64,000 nucleotides of DNA from positions 14,249,115 through 14,313,114 of the forward strand of contig NC_031770.1 in NCBI RefSeq assembly GCF_001522545.3. The letters are read 5' to 3'. Source of the DNA: Parus major. Taxonomy: Eukaryota; Chordata; Aves; Passeriformes; Paridae. This document shows, in pieces, positions 47,201 to 59,329 of this stretch. The notes below the pieces were generated by a model. It was not told where the DNA came from and made no database searches. It worked only from the letters and a program-made list of their open reading frames with translations. The translations under genes were made by a program, and so were the position numbers. Positions within the stretch are counted from its first letter, which is position 1, and each line of letters begins with the position of its first letter.

Positions 47201-50200
47201 CAAAATCAGGGAGCTGGGTGTCTGCTCAGGTCCCACTTGGGCGGTGCCTTTCACTACCCTGCTGAAAGAGCTGGAACAACACACATTTTGTTAGATTCAA
47301 CCCTTTAATAATTGAGTACTGTTCGCTTTTCAGCACTTAAAACACAAAATTATTATTATTTTTGTCTAGGACAAGCCTAATTAAGCTTTATTAGCAAGGT
47401 GCAAGAGCTGTGCTCAACTGGCTCCTTCAAAAGAAATGCTGCAACCCCTGGCGCACCTTCAAGCTCCCTCTTGGTACCACGAGTTTTATACACTAGCATT
47501 TGCTACCTTTGGTTCTCAGTTCTTGGTCTCCAACAAAACTGATAAAGAGATGTGCAGCTTTCAGATTCATTTTCTACTGCACTATTAAGTAGGTCATACT
47601 TGGGAGTGATGCATGTGCTGAATATTTTGCTGTCAGAACAAGATGGCCCCGATTACACCTTGAAATTCACCTCACGGATTTAAAATTAATACGAGTAGCT
47701 AATATAACGCACATGAATTGTACATCTGGGGGTTTTTTTGTCATCTAGCAGACCCTTCAGAGCAGGGACAGAGACATCATCTGCAGCTGGGCTGCACTCC
47801 ATACTTGTGACCAAAACCAGGGGAGGAGAGTGAAAGGAAATTCCAAGTTTACCTTTGAGAGATCGGCTGTGATTCTGCTGAAGGACTGAAGTCAGGTAGT
47901 GAGGGGATGACGACCTACTGAAAAAGAAATTTAACAGCTCAAAGCCAAGCCATGATCAGGCAAATGATTTGTACAAAGCACAGCAGACAATATTATGCTC
48001 ATAGAAGGCTAAAAACAAAACCAACCCTATTCATCCCAGGAAGGCAAGCAATTTCTGCTGCCCTCAGTAGATGGCTCAGCACTGGTTTATAGTTTGTGTA
48101 GCACTGTTTAAGCCATCACCAGCATTTGGAAAACACCTCCAAATTCACACACTAAGCAAAAATCTTGTTGGCAAGAGTCACAGACTTCTACAGATTTTCT
48201 ATACCTGCCTAAAGGCTGGATTTTAAACAAAGACATGTATGGGAAGTGACAATGGTCAAATAAAAGAGTTTTAGGCTTCAGGCATCAGCTTGAGCCTGTG
48301 TGAAATTAAGTCACACAACTTTCTCACTCTGGCCTGAGAAATCATAAAGAGGATTCCAAACAGTCCTTAGAGAAGGAAAACAACCTTTGCAGGTGTTGTT
48401 TGTTGCCTTGTTGTTTACTTGCAAGAAACAGTCAAGGGATGTTCCCAAGTGTCCAATGATGCTGATGTGTTGGTTTCATGACCAATGAGAGTTTTACCTT
48501 TCCAGACCTTCTTATGGAACTGTCTATAAAAGAAAATCTGGAAGAATAAAACTTGCTCTCTTGTGCAACACAGCTAGAGAGTCTATGTTGTTACTTTTGC
48601 CATTTCTAATACAGTGTGACAGATACATATTTTTTACTACATAAAACCTACACATGAACAAAACATTAGCTCATACAGGGATGCTCAGAGGACAGGTAAG
48701 GACCAGTTGTGATTATTTGCTTTTCCAAACAGTGGTGGGGAATTACCAAGACCAAAAAGTAACAGAAGAACTGTGGAAGAGAAAAGCTAAAGAAAAACAA
48801 AACAAAACAAGAATGCTGATTTTAAAGTTGACGCTATCCAGGGTGGTTTTTCATAATCAGACCAGCTTTGCCTCAGACAAAGTACCCTTAAATCCCTCAC
48901 AAAATAAAGGGCAAGTTAAAGCTTTTACATGTTTGGTTTTTTCCTGCTACACACCCAGCCCTAATTACTCAGTTTATTGTAAATGTATTAGTGAGCAGTC
49001 AGAAGTAACTACAACAAAAAATAGTACACACTATTAAAATTGCATGAAATGTAGCAATGTGCATCTTTTATAGTGCTGCTGGAACAATCTAAAGGGCGAT
49101 GTCAGAATTTTCAAGCCCAACCTGCAAGAGAAACCTCAGTTGAATGGGAAAAATGTGCAAAACTAGGCTTCACTGTCTGGTATCTTTTCTTGTAGCAGCC
49201 ACGGAGTGCAAAGGGAAGAGATCCAAAAATGGGTGGGGAAAAAAAAAATTAAAAATAAAGGAAAGCAATGGTCTAACCCAAATTGGCTGTCTTTGCAGCC
49301 CTCAGATCCATTGTACAAAGAGATGCTAAACATCATCATCCTTTTGTCTAAGCTCAGATCCTTCAAAAATCATGTCCACTTAGAGCTCCCCCAAAGTAAA
49401 TTAATGCCTGGTATTGATTAAGACAAGCCATACATAAGGTATGAGCAAGTTGAGGACTGTGGCTGTCCCCAGGGCTGTAATTCATGTAGCACTGGAACCT
49501 GAATGCAGCCAGGGGCTTCACAACGACTTGTTGAACAAGCTGTGCAGAAATAAAATGCATCAGGGATGCCAATCATCTATGATAATACAAATGTCAGTGT
49601 CACTAGACAAAGATTACAGTTTTGGAAAGCTTCTGCTCAAAGCAACAGCTTAAATTTTATTTTAAAATCACACTGAATGATAGGCATACTCCCCACAAAC
49701 ACATGGTAAAATTATCATGAACACCAGTCTTCCCACAGGGAAACTCGGAGACTGTCACAGCTGAATTTTAGGATCACACTGAAGATAAATTTGGACAGTA
49801 TTTCAGACTCTCTCCAGCTGAACCTCTGGGCTTCCCCTCTCTCTACAACAAGGCAGGTCCTTGGGGGCCCTTCCCCAAAATTGGGCCAGAATTTAAATCA
49901 AATCTAAGCATGGAAGGAGAAAAAAAATAAATCTGTTTTTCTGTGTGCAATGGGAAGTCACATAAACGTTTTTTATTATTGAAAGAAAATAAACCAGCTT
50001 TAATTAGAGAGCAGTTTGGTATCTTAATATGTTGTTTCTTATTTTCTTGTACTTATAAATACAAGCACTGCAAAACCCTTCCCATGTTGAAGTCAGTGGG
50101 AATTTTGCCATGTGGCTTCATTAGATCCAGGATTTCCTTGTAATTGTTGGCAAGTGTGACTAGTCCTTCAGTAAAAGGGAAAAAAAAATTTACCAAAAAC

Positions 50201-53200
50201 AACAGCTTCAAATTGAAATCCTGATCTTCCAAGTACTTAAGCACGCAGATGAAATGTCTCCCTCCTCACACCTAATGTTGGTATGTTACATTTATCCATG
50301 CTAAGTAAACCACACTTAACACAGCTTTAGCTGCACTGATCTTGGAGACCCTGGAGATTTTAAAAGCTTAACTGGTCAAGGCTCTGAACACCCTGCCCTA
50401 GGCTGAGTCTGTTGATCCTCTGCACCTCTGGCAGGTCAGACAATGTCCAGAGGCCCCTTCCCATACTGTATTATTCTCTACATTTTAAAGTCTGGCTGTA
50501 CTAACACAGACAGAGCATTAAAGCTTTCAAGGACCAAACCTTCTGTTGAGTTGTACCCAAAACCCCAAGTCCATACCCTTACAAAGAGACATTAAAGCAT
50601 TATCCTCTAGATTACAGTCATTTCAATAATCTTTATTCCCGTAAACCCCAACCAATACCACCACTCATAGTTTCCAATATGACAATTTCTTAATACTTAA
50701 ATGTTTCAGGGTTATTTTGGTAATGTTCCCAATTCCAACAGAGAGCTGGAAAACAGAATACTTCTGCCTGGCTTTTTCCAGCCCAGGATGGCCCTGGGTT
50801 GGAGAAAGACCAAAGACAGCTGGTTTTATCTTGTGGGCAACAAACCCCACTGGACAAGCCCATGCCACAAAAAAATCTTGAGCCCCTAAGGCTTGCACAG
50901 AGGTGCCAGCTCCCAGGGTCAGTGTCCTGCTGGACCCTGAGAAACATCTGCTCAGTGTTCTCAGTCTTACATCCTGCTCCAGGAATCCCAGCTCCTCCTG
51001 TTTGTTAAGGAAACTCCTTGCAGTAAGGTTAAGGCATAGGACAATGTACAGACACCGTAATTACCTCTTATCTCACCCAAATTCTTTCCTGAACAAGACA
51101 AACCAGCTACATGCCTTCCTCAGAACTGAGCTCACCCAACGTGCTGCTCTGTGTTCTGTCCTCCTGCCTCCAGAGATGGGCTGACCCAGCTGCTGCTCCT
51201 CTTCCTCTACTCAGGAGACATGAGTTTGACTTTAAATTCTCCAAAATCTATTGCCTAATCTTAAACTGTGTTGGTAAGGAAGTCCTGGTTTCAGAATCTT
51301 GCATGCCCCACCTCAGACTACATATGGCAAAGGCTGTCTTTTCCATCCCTGCTGCAAAATGCTTTTAAACAGCCTCAGAGCAAAACAACCCTCTCAGAAT
51401 AGCATCTCAGCACTTCAGACTGTGGAAATGTCAATTGTTTTCAACAAAACGCACAGAATAGATACATTTTATATCCAGACAAGTGACTTACAGGAGAAGG
51501 CATTCACCTCCTCCACAGAGCAGCACCAGGCACCACCCTACAACAGCCCTGATGGACGGCGCTTGAAAGAGGATTTTGCTCCAGTTCCCAGGCCTGCCTG
51601 CCCTCTTGCAGAAACTGGGCTCTCCAGAAAGCAGCCAGGACACCCCTGACCTCTTTTAAACTCTCCCACAATTAATAAGAGACTTGAACACACCCCAGAT
51701 GTGCTGTCTGGGAAGCCTGAGCTCATTGCATCTCCCCATCTCACCCAGCTGGTCTCACCTAAGGCCCCCTCAAATTCTGCTCTCAGGGGGCAGCAGATAA
51801 GAGCACTTCAACACCCCCTGCTACCTGGAGCAACATAACCACGTCCTGGTCGGATGAGGACTTTCACCTACCTGGGTGGCGACGCTGGTGGAGTATAAAA
51901 TGCAAGTGCTGAGGAAAAAGGCTGTTTTTTCAGTGCTTGGACAAGATTAGGTTTATATTTTGGGTCAACGCACCACAGCGACCCTTTTCCATTCACCTGC
52001 AACAAAGAAACACAGCAAATTAGAAAATCCAGCACCAGGCTGGTGCAGTCCTTTCTAGTTTAATACCCCCAAGCTGCAGCACAGTGCAATGACTGCATAT
52101 AGGCATGCACCACTGCACAGCTGATGCACAACATCCACAGGCAGTTCCATCGTGGGTGGTCCCAAAATTGAGGAAATGGTCCTGAGACCTTCATGATACA
52201 CTATGGAAACACCCATCTTGCAGGTCAGGATAGCATCTCCAAAACCCCTTCTCTAAAGCCCCATTCCCATATGTCCCCTAATGCTGTAAACCCTATTTTA
52301 ACACTCAATAAACACAGCTGTGAGTTTAAGGATCTGTCCAGGCACCAGCAGACTGATTAGCAATCTTTTCTTTAACAGGTGTCTAGGTAAGAAACCAAAG
52401 CATCTTCCCCCTGGTTTACATATAAACACACACTCATTAAACTTTACATCACCCTGGAAAAGGATCTCGTTTAATGGCCAGCTACAAAAAATGGATTATT
52501 CCCACTTTTTCAAAACCTGAAAACCTAATGAATGCATTTTTGATACACCTAACAATGTAAGCACTCCTGTGCTAATCATTCTTGTTATTAAATTTGGTAT
52601 ATTGAAACTTAAGGATAAAGCACCTCTTGCTTGTCTCAAAGCTTTCTTCATAAATTTACTAAATAATGAACCTTTATTTTTTTTGGGCCTGATAGCTCTT
52701 GCAATTTAAAGAATAAAATTAAATAGGAAATTTAAAACAATTCTATAATCACTGACCTGACAGATCAACTAAAAGCTCTGCAAGTAGCAGCAACAGATTT
52801 TTCTGGGAAAACACATGCTACAGAAATGGAAATGTACAAGGCTGAAGGCTGGGGCAGCTGTACACCTGAACAGTAAGATCCTTCTAAAGGATTTTTGGAG
52901 GCTAAATATCAAAGCAGAAACCCAAGCTTCATGGAGAAGCACCTGTGAGCCCATGGTGGCCAGCTGACCTCCTCCTGCCAGAATCACAGGGGGCAAAAAT
53001 ACCAATTTATGGATGGATGCTCCATAAATTGGAGCATGACTTACTCTAGAGTAAAAAGGACTTACAAAGCATGTAAGTCTGTGGTTCTATTTAAATCACA
53101 TGGGTTTTCTGAGAAGAGGAAATACCTTGCTATCAACAGAGGAAAATCAAGCCAGGGAGAGCCCCAGATGAGAAAGAGATGGCAGCTGCAATTGTAGCTA

Positions 53201-56200
53201 ACTAAAGCCACTGCCTTGACAAAGATCTCTGAGCCACTGCATCTCTCAAAGTAATTTTTTTTTAACTTGAATCTTCCTTATACTTCCCTTTTCATGCTAA
53301 AACCGAGCCCAGCCTGTAAGACACTTATCAAGAAGCTTACTTTTAATTAATAAACAGCCATTGTGGTTGGCAGGATGATTTAGCTATCCAGATACTAACA
53401 GGGAGCATCCTCCCAGCTGGCTCTGTCATCTCAGTAACACTTACACCCTGATCCTTTTCCTGCACCTACCTCTCCCAGACCCCTTTCCCCAGGACCCCAA
53501 CCATGCCAACCTGGCTTTTTTCCCCCCTCCCTTTCACAGTTTGGAGGCTGTTGCCCCCAGGGAGCAGCAGGAAGGCCCCTGATCAGCAAACCACTTCTCT
53601 ACACTGTATATCTGCTACTTTAGGTGAGCACTTTTGCTTCGTGCCTCATTCGGTTCAGCTGCTGGAGGTTAGTCTCTCTCTTTGATCTTCCCAGCAAGGT
53701 ACTCCTCCAGTTTGCTGCCCTGACAACATAACACAAGGATTTTGGGTGGGTATTGCAACAGCAAGCTGAACCCGGGCACACCCTGAAGCCATCCAGATAC
53801 TGACAGATCCAAAGCAACAGGCAGTAAACAGGGTGACTTCTTCTCTGGGTCATGTGTAATGTGAAACCACACTTCCACCCACCTTTGGAGATACTAAAAG
53901 TAGACATTGAGCTGAAGAGATGATGGGGCTGCTCCTGTGCTTTGCCTGCACCCTCTGCTTAGCAAAGACAGGCAGCAGAAACCCAGCACAGGTCTGAAAG
54001 CAGGTGTCACATGGTAAGGGAAAGCCTGCCACAGCTGGAGCTGGAAATGCCACAGAACCAATATCCAGCTCTAAAACAAGCCAGAACAGACTGTGCCATT
54101 TCTCCTGGCAAGGACTAATTCAGGACACTGTAAAATGCTAAACTGCCTTTGGAGGTTAGTATTTCACTGCAACAGTGAGGCAAGTGTTGGAGTGAAATGT
54201 AGATGTAACTTTTATTTCAGATTAGAGAAAAATCCCTCCAGAATCAGTGAAAAGAGACCACCAGGCTCTTCCTAATCTGCAACTCAAAACAGGGTCAATC
54301 ATCTAGTTCTGAGATTAGTTTTTGGTCTTTCACCTTTTCTACATCTTTCCAATGTTTCTAATTTCACTTGAAGAATTTTATCTAGGCAAAAATAAAGGAA
54401 GGAAAAGAATGACTGTGTTTTGAAGCACTGGAGCTATTTTGTAAAGACAGTAAGTTTCCAGCCCCCAGCGTTTCAGGGCTGGATTACAGAAACGTGGGTG
54501 GGAAACGAAATGCCTCCCATGATCCAGCCTTATCCTTTACCACCACCCCACCACAGTCCTCCACCAGTCCAGTGAGCAAAGCCCGAGGAGCAGCCAAAGC
54601 AGAGCAGCTCTGGTGGCTCAGGCCTACTGCAGGGACACTCCCTGTGCTGCAGAGAGCTGTCCATCAGCTTCACACCTGGGCAGCAGTCCTGGCTCCATCA
54701 GCTGTGGACAGTGGGCACCAGCTGCATCCACCTGAGCAAGCTGAACCACTGGAAAATACTGTCTGTGTGGAAGGAGGTACAAAATGCAATCACCCAAAGG
54801 TTTAGCACATAAAAAGCATCTCTTCCCTATCTCCAGGGGCGTGGACAGGACCTGCCCTGCTCTTTGCCCAAATACTTGAAAAGCTACACAGATTTTGTGT
54901 GCTTGAAATACTTGAAAAGATACACAAGATCTCTTGACAAATAAAAAAACCCCAACAACCACAAACAAACAAACAAACCCCTAAATCACATATTTACCAA
55001 GAAAAGGATTGCTGAAGATATTCAAGCCCTGTAATGCCCAGCCTCTAAAGGAAACAGTGGCAGGGGCCAGCCAAATTGATGTTTAATGTGGATGATGATC
55101 CTGCCTCCTCACACATCTTCTCCTCAATATCAATTAATGAGCTGCTATGCCATTATTTAATTAATTCATTAATGCCATAATCATAAAAACAAGTCTAAAC
55201 AAAGAATAGGGAGACTCTACATGGCTTTAAGCCCTGAACCCCTTTTCACTTGATGTCCTCCTGTGATGGGGAGCAGATGCTGCTCTCTCAAAAAAAACAA
55301 TGTCACAGTGCAGATGCCTCTCTCCCCAACCCCAAGGCAGCATGACAGTGTTTAAGATGCAAAGAGCATTGGCTGTATCTTCTGAGGATCACTGACTCAC
55401 AATCACACCTCCACATCTTCAGGGGAACCAGGGCTACAGCAGGAACACTGGGAGGCAAGCAGGTGTCCCTGGGATTTCTCCAGTATCATCCCTTCCCTTG
55501 CTGCTCATCACCACCACCACCAGAAACCCACTGGAAATCTCATTTGACTGGCTGACTGCAGACATGTTCTTGACTGCAGCTCAAAAAGAAAGGGTATTTC
55601 AGCTTGTGGGTAACCTGGGGTAAACCTTGACACACCACTTAGACACAGCAGCAGTGTGCTTTTGTGCACACAGAGCAGGCAATGGTATTTTAGCAAAGCT
55701 GTGATGATGTCCACACATCCTGATCCCATGGCACAAGAAGTTCCTCCTCTTGACTGCAATGCTGGTTCATGAGACGTCTCAAGGCACTTATTTTGCTTTC
55801 AGCACCACTCATTTAAAAAAAACCCACAATATATAATTTTTTTCCAGTGGTCCAAGCAAGGACAGTCTTCCCCAAATCTGTTTGATGTTGTCCTAGACCC
55901 TTGAACCCCTGCAGCCTGCAGGTATTTAGCTGGCTGATACAAATATACACACAGAACAATCAGCCACAGATATGACCATCCCACGCTACATCTGCAACAT
56001 GAGGGCACACAGTCTGGTGGAAAGAGCTCTGCAGAATAAGGTGCTGAGGGGTCACCTGTTTGTGCCTTGGATGTTCTGCTCAGATCTGCTCCAGCAGGGT
56101 CTTGTGGACAATGCCCAGAGCCATCAGGGCACAGTAAGCATGCTCCTGCAGCAATTCTTCCAGGTCAGCACCAGCCAAAACGAGTCCAGTGCAAGTGTCC

Positions 56201-59200
56201 TGAAACTGCCCTGCAGTGCCAGCTCAGGGGGGTAAGTGGGGAAAAATCAGCTTTCCTCCAAGCTGCACTTCCAATCCAAAACAAAGTATCAGCATTATGG
56301 CAAAGATGAGGATGGATTCTTCCTTCTTTTGCTGCCTGACCTCAAAGAGATGATTTCACAGCTGACAGCCAGCAGCAATAGCCAGGGAGGAGTCCGAGAG
56401 CACAGCCTGCCCTGGGATGCAGGGGCACAGACTATCCATCCCCTACTGTCAGACATTTAGACTCTTCCAAAAAAAGAGCTCAGATTCATTTCAAAGGCTT
56501 TAAAACCCTTCATACCTTGATGTTGCCAAATAAACCAAATAACTGAGTGTTAGGATGGGCCCTTGCAAGCTCTTACAAACCAGTTGTATCCTCTGAATAG
56601 ACCATGCCATGAACCTTTCTGCTTCCACAAGCACTTGGCATAGAAGAAAGCTGATTGTGTGCTCCCTTTCAATTACAAAATGCCATTAACAAAGAAAAAG
56701 AAAGGAAAAAAATACAAAATTATGCGGCCCTTTCAGGGAAGCACCCAGAGGTATGGCTAGCACATGGTTACATGCAACAGGATCAGCAAAATGAGCTTGT
56801 GAGCAACTGCTGCTTACTCCAAGAAGTGATACCTGAGGAGCTCATCCAAAGGGGTCTGCAGCATTTCCATCACCTGCCAGATCAACTCCCATGGGGTCCA
56901 GACATGCTGCTGTTTGCCACAGACTTATTTTGCAGGAAGAATTTGGAGCAGTACCCTCATCTGGTCCTTTTGTAAGTGGAGCAGAGGGTAAAGATTGAAC
57001 TGCTGAAAGGAGGAAGCTTCTGCAAAATTCCGGGAGTTTTTGGGGTGGGTTTGTTGGTTTGTTTTTTTTTTGGGTAAGCACAGTTTCTGTTCTTTAGAAT
57101 TACAAAGCTGTGCAGTTTCTGGAGCCCTGACAGAGCACATCAGCATCACTTTGCTGGTAGCAAAGTGGGAGATATTCTACATTTTGCTCTTCCTACTAGA
57201 GATGTTACATTGAGCAGCAATACTCATGGAGATGCCAGGGTAAGCAGGGGACCAGGCAGAGTCAAGCTCTTGCCACCCAAATGCCAAGACAACAGGTTTG
57301 ACTGGTAACTCCAAATCCATGAGGCTGGAAAACATCAGAGCATTTAAGGACAGATCCACAGACAGAAGGAACTCACATCAATTTAGATTTCCCTTTCCTG
57401 CCTTAATTTTTTTGAAACTCATGTCACCCTCCTTGGAGAGAGCCATGCAGGCCTTTAACAGCATTTCTGTCACCTACAGCAGTGTGTAGGTGCCTGCTCA
57501 AATCCAGTCCCCCATACAGGGACAGCTTGAGCATCTCACCCCATTACAGCACCTTGAGCCACGTTAAGAGCCCATCCTAACATTCAGAATTCAGCAACAG
57601 GGTAGTTAATGAACCTGTCACATTGCAACAAAAAGTCTCTCTTTTTTTTCAGGGCAAAGCTGCTGCTTGTGAAAACAATACCCTAATGCAAAAGTAGGAT
57701 TAATGAGAAGTAGTGATGTTCAGTCCTATCAGTACAAGGCAGCTCTCCCCAGCGCCCACTCAGCTCCAGGACCCCTCTCTACAGTGAGAGGCTGTCAAGC
57801 ACTCCAAGCATTGCAGGCTTTTATGATAACAAGCCTGCTACCACTGAGTCTCACCTCCAAGCACAAGACTTGTTTGTTGACTTTAAGTATGTGGTTTGTT
57901 ATTTTATCTAAGTTAGAGCCAGCTTTTTGAGGAACAAGATGGGAAATGATAGAGGGAGGAAGAAAGTCACTAGAAAAATCATGTAAATCAGAAGAAGAAC
58001 TTGTATAGAAAAGAGTATTCTTGACTTTAAGAAGCGTGTCTGCACCACACAGACACACATCTTATGACATGTTAAAGCATTACAGTCCATTAAATGCAGG
58101 AATTAATATGGTTATTGGATAGCTGTTGGACAGCTGTGCTAAGTGTAATAGGAGATCACAAGTGGAAGAGTCAGTTTAATATTTGAGAAAGCTGTTGGAC
58201 TGAGGAACACTCCACCACACACATCCAGTGTCCCCACAAGCAAGGGCACCTTGCTGCACCCAGAGGGGCAACATCTCTGCTAGCCAAGCAGGGAAGCTGG
58301 TTGGCATCCCATAATCTCCTCTGCTTGCCAGTGCAATTGTAGCCATGGCCATGCTGGAAAAGCAGGGAAGGAGGAACATACTCCCAGAATTTCAGCACTG
58401 GAGATTAGAGTAAGCACTAGTTTAAGAGGCTTCATCAAGAAGAAATCCTAGGAGAGTTATCTGAAATTTCAGGCTGGTTAGGATAACAAAATTGGAAGTA
58501 AATGGAAACAAGAGTCCTTTGCAATCACATGTGTGCCAGATTTAAAAAAGATGCACCAGAGCTGGGTGTACCCAGGTCAGCAGTAAATAACAAAACCTGG
58601 TGACTTTTGTCATCCTGTGATTTCACAGAAGCAGCACTTCCAAACCACCTCCATCTGCAAATTAAGAGGACACGGTGGGGGGAAAACAACCCAAACAAAA
58701 CGTGCTTGAGAACAACAGAACCTTCTCCATTTCTCCCTGAACTTCAAACTTGCTCCACCTCCCCCTGCCAGGTCTCACCTTGCCATGGCTTTTCTCCACC
58801 TTTCGGAAACATTTGTTCAAGGAGAGGTTGTGCCGGACCGAGTTCTTCCAGCCAGTGGGGGCCGTGGCGAAGTAGGGGAAGCGGTCCAGGATCCAGCTGT
58901 AGATTTCTTTGACTGGCAAGCTCTTGTTGGGGGACTGCTCAATCGCCATGTAAATGAGAAGGCTGAAAGAGTAAGGGGGTTTGGAAGTGGAGGATTTTTT
59001 CTCAGGGTTCTGGTAGCAGGATGGTGAGAAGGATGGCACGCTGTCACCCTCGATGTCATACAAGGGGCTAACAATTGGAAGGCCCTCGCTGCCGAGGCTG
59101 AAGTTTGTTAGCAGGTTAGTACTTTCATGCAGCCAGTTCAAATTTGTGAGCTCATCATCTGCTGAATCTCTGTCCACCACGGTGGCCTTTGGCTTGCCGG

Positions 59201-59315
59201 CATCGCCCGCGTCGGGCAGGCTGCCCATCCCATGGCACTGCCGTAGTCCTGAGGCTTTTTCTGCTCCGGGCGTTTCAGCTTTCTTATCCGGAGTCATTCC
59301 AGTGACTGGACCCAT
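43787..59315 (-). CDS. FOXN2: FOXN2, forkhead box N2 (whole spliced gene)
   Basis: Five coding exons on the minus strand join in phase into 435 codons, against about 431 in the mammalian protein. The N-terminus [20 protein letters not shown] matches FOXN2. The forkhead domain (about residues 112-205) carries [15 protein letters not shown], the recognition helix [16 protein letters not shown] (155-170), and wing residues [10 protein letters not shown] in the next exon. The C-terminal part holds [15 protein letters not shown], an acidic run [14 protein letters not shown] and a basic KQRKK end. Family knowledge: nuclear winged-helix transcription factor of the FOXN2/FOXN3 branch. PPP1R21 follows downstream on the same strand. 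No frameshift was found. Confidence 0.97.
44758..44826 (-). CDS. FOXN2: FOXN2 coding exon 4
   Basis: 69 nt: completes E244, then [20 protein letters not shown] and LD. It matches the [16 protein letters not shown] segment of the family. Acceptor GCTTCACAG, donor ACT|GTAAGC. Confidence 0.95.
47853..47917 (-). CDS. FOXN2: FOXN2 coding exon 3
   Basis: 65 nt: completes S221, then [20 protein letters not shown] then K. Matches the SPHYLSSVIKQN region of the family. Acceptor CTTTTTCAG, donor AAAG|GTAAAC. Confidence 0.93.
48394..48613 (+). mobile_element. Probable solo LTR of an avian endogenous retrovirus
   Basis: An LTR-like promoter layout in plus orientation: CCAAT (48482-48486), TATAAAA (48525-48531), AATAAA (48545-48550). 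A U5-like stretch with CTTGCTCTCTTGTGCAACAC follows, ending near TAATACA. No gag, pol or env remnant was seen on either side within the FOXN2 intron, so it is probably a solo LTR. The ends are approximate and no clear target-site duplication was found. Confidence 0.6.
50355..50490 (+). mobile_element. Old CR1 3'-end fragment (weak)
   Basis: CTGGTCAAGGCTCTGAACAC, then CTCTGGCAGGTCAGACAATG and CCAGAGGCCCCTTCCCATAC resemble a heavily mutated CR1 3' end. It lies in the FOXN2 intron between exons 2 and 3. Confidence 0.5.
51872..51996 (-). CDS. FOXN2: FOXN2 coding exon 2 (second half of forkhead domain)
   Basis: 125 nt, residues 180-220 plus two bases: [20 protein letters not shown], then [10 protein letters not shown] and FYTPPASPP. 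It supplies wing 2 of the forkhead. Donor CCCAG|GTAGG chosen because exon 3 then gives S-RSSSPHYL. Acceptor TTTGTTGCAG. Confidence 0.95.
51997..58778 (-). other. FOXN2: FOXN2 intron between forkhead exons
   Basis: 6.8-kb intron splitting the forkhead domain. It contains only scattered chance ORFs and A-rich tracts. No exon, RNA gene or recognisable mobile element was found. Confidence 0.8.
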
Positions 59316-59329
59316 TTAGCTTGATTGGT
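58779..59329 (-). CDS. FOXN2: FOXN2 coding exon 1 (start codon and first half of forkhead)
   Basis: Residues 1-179 from ATG at 59315, preceded by 14 bases of 5' UTR after a TTTGTTGCAG acceptor. It ends [20 protein letters not shown] and K at donor AAG|GTGAGA. It also holds [20 protein letters not shown], a conserved FOXN2/3 segment. Confidence 0.97.

Noticed and set aside
48654..49037. 127-codon plus-strand frame right after the LTR
   Set aside because: Considered as a possible viral gene remnant, but it shows no retroviral motif and its composition is like the surrounding intron.
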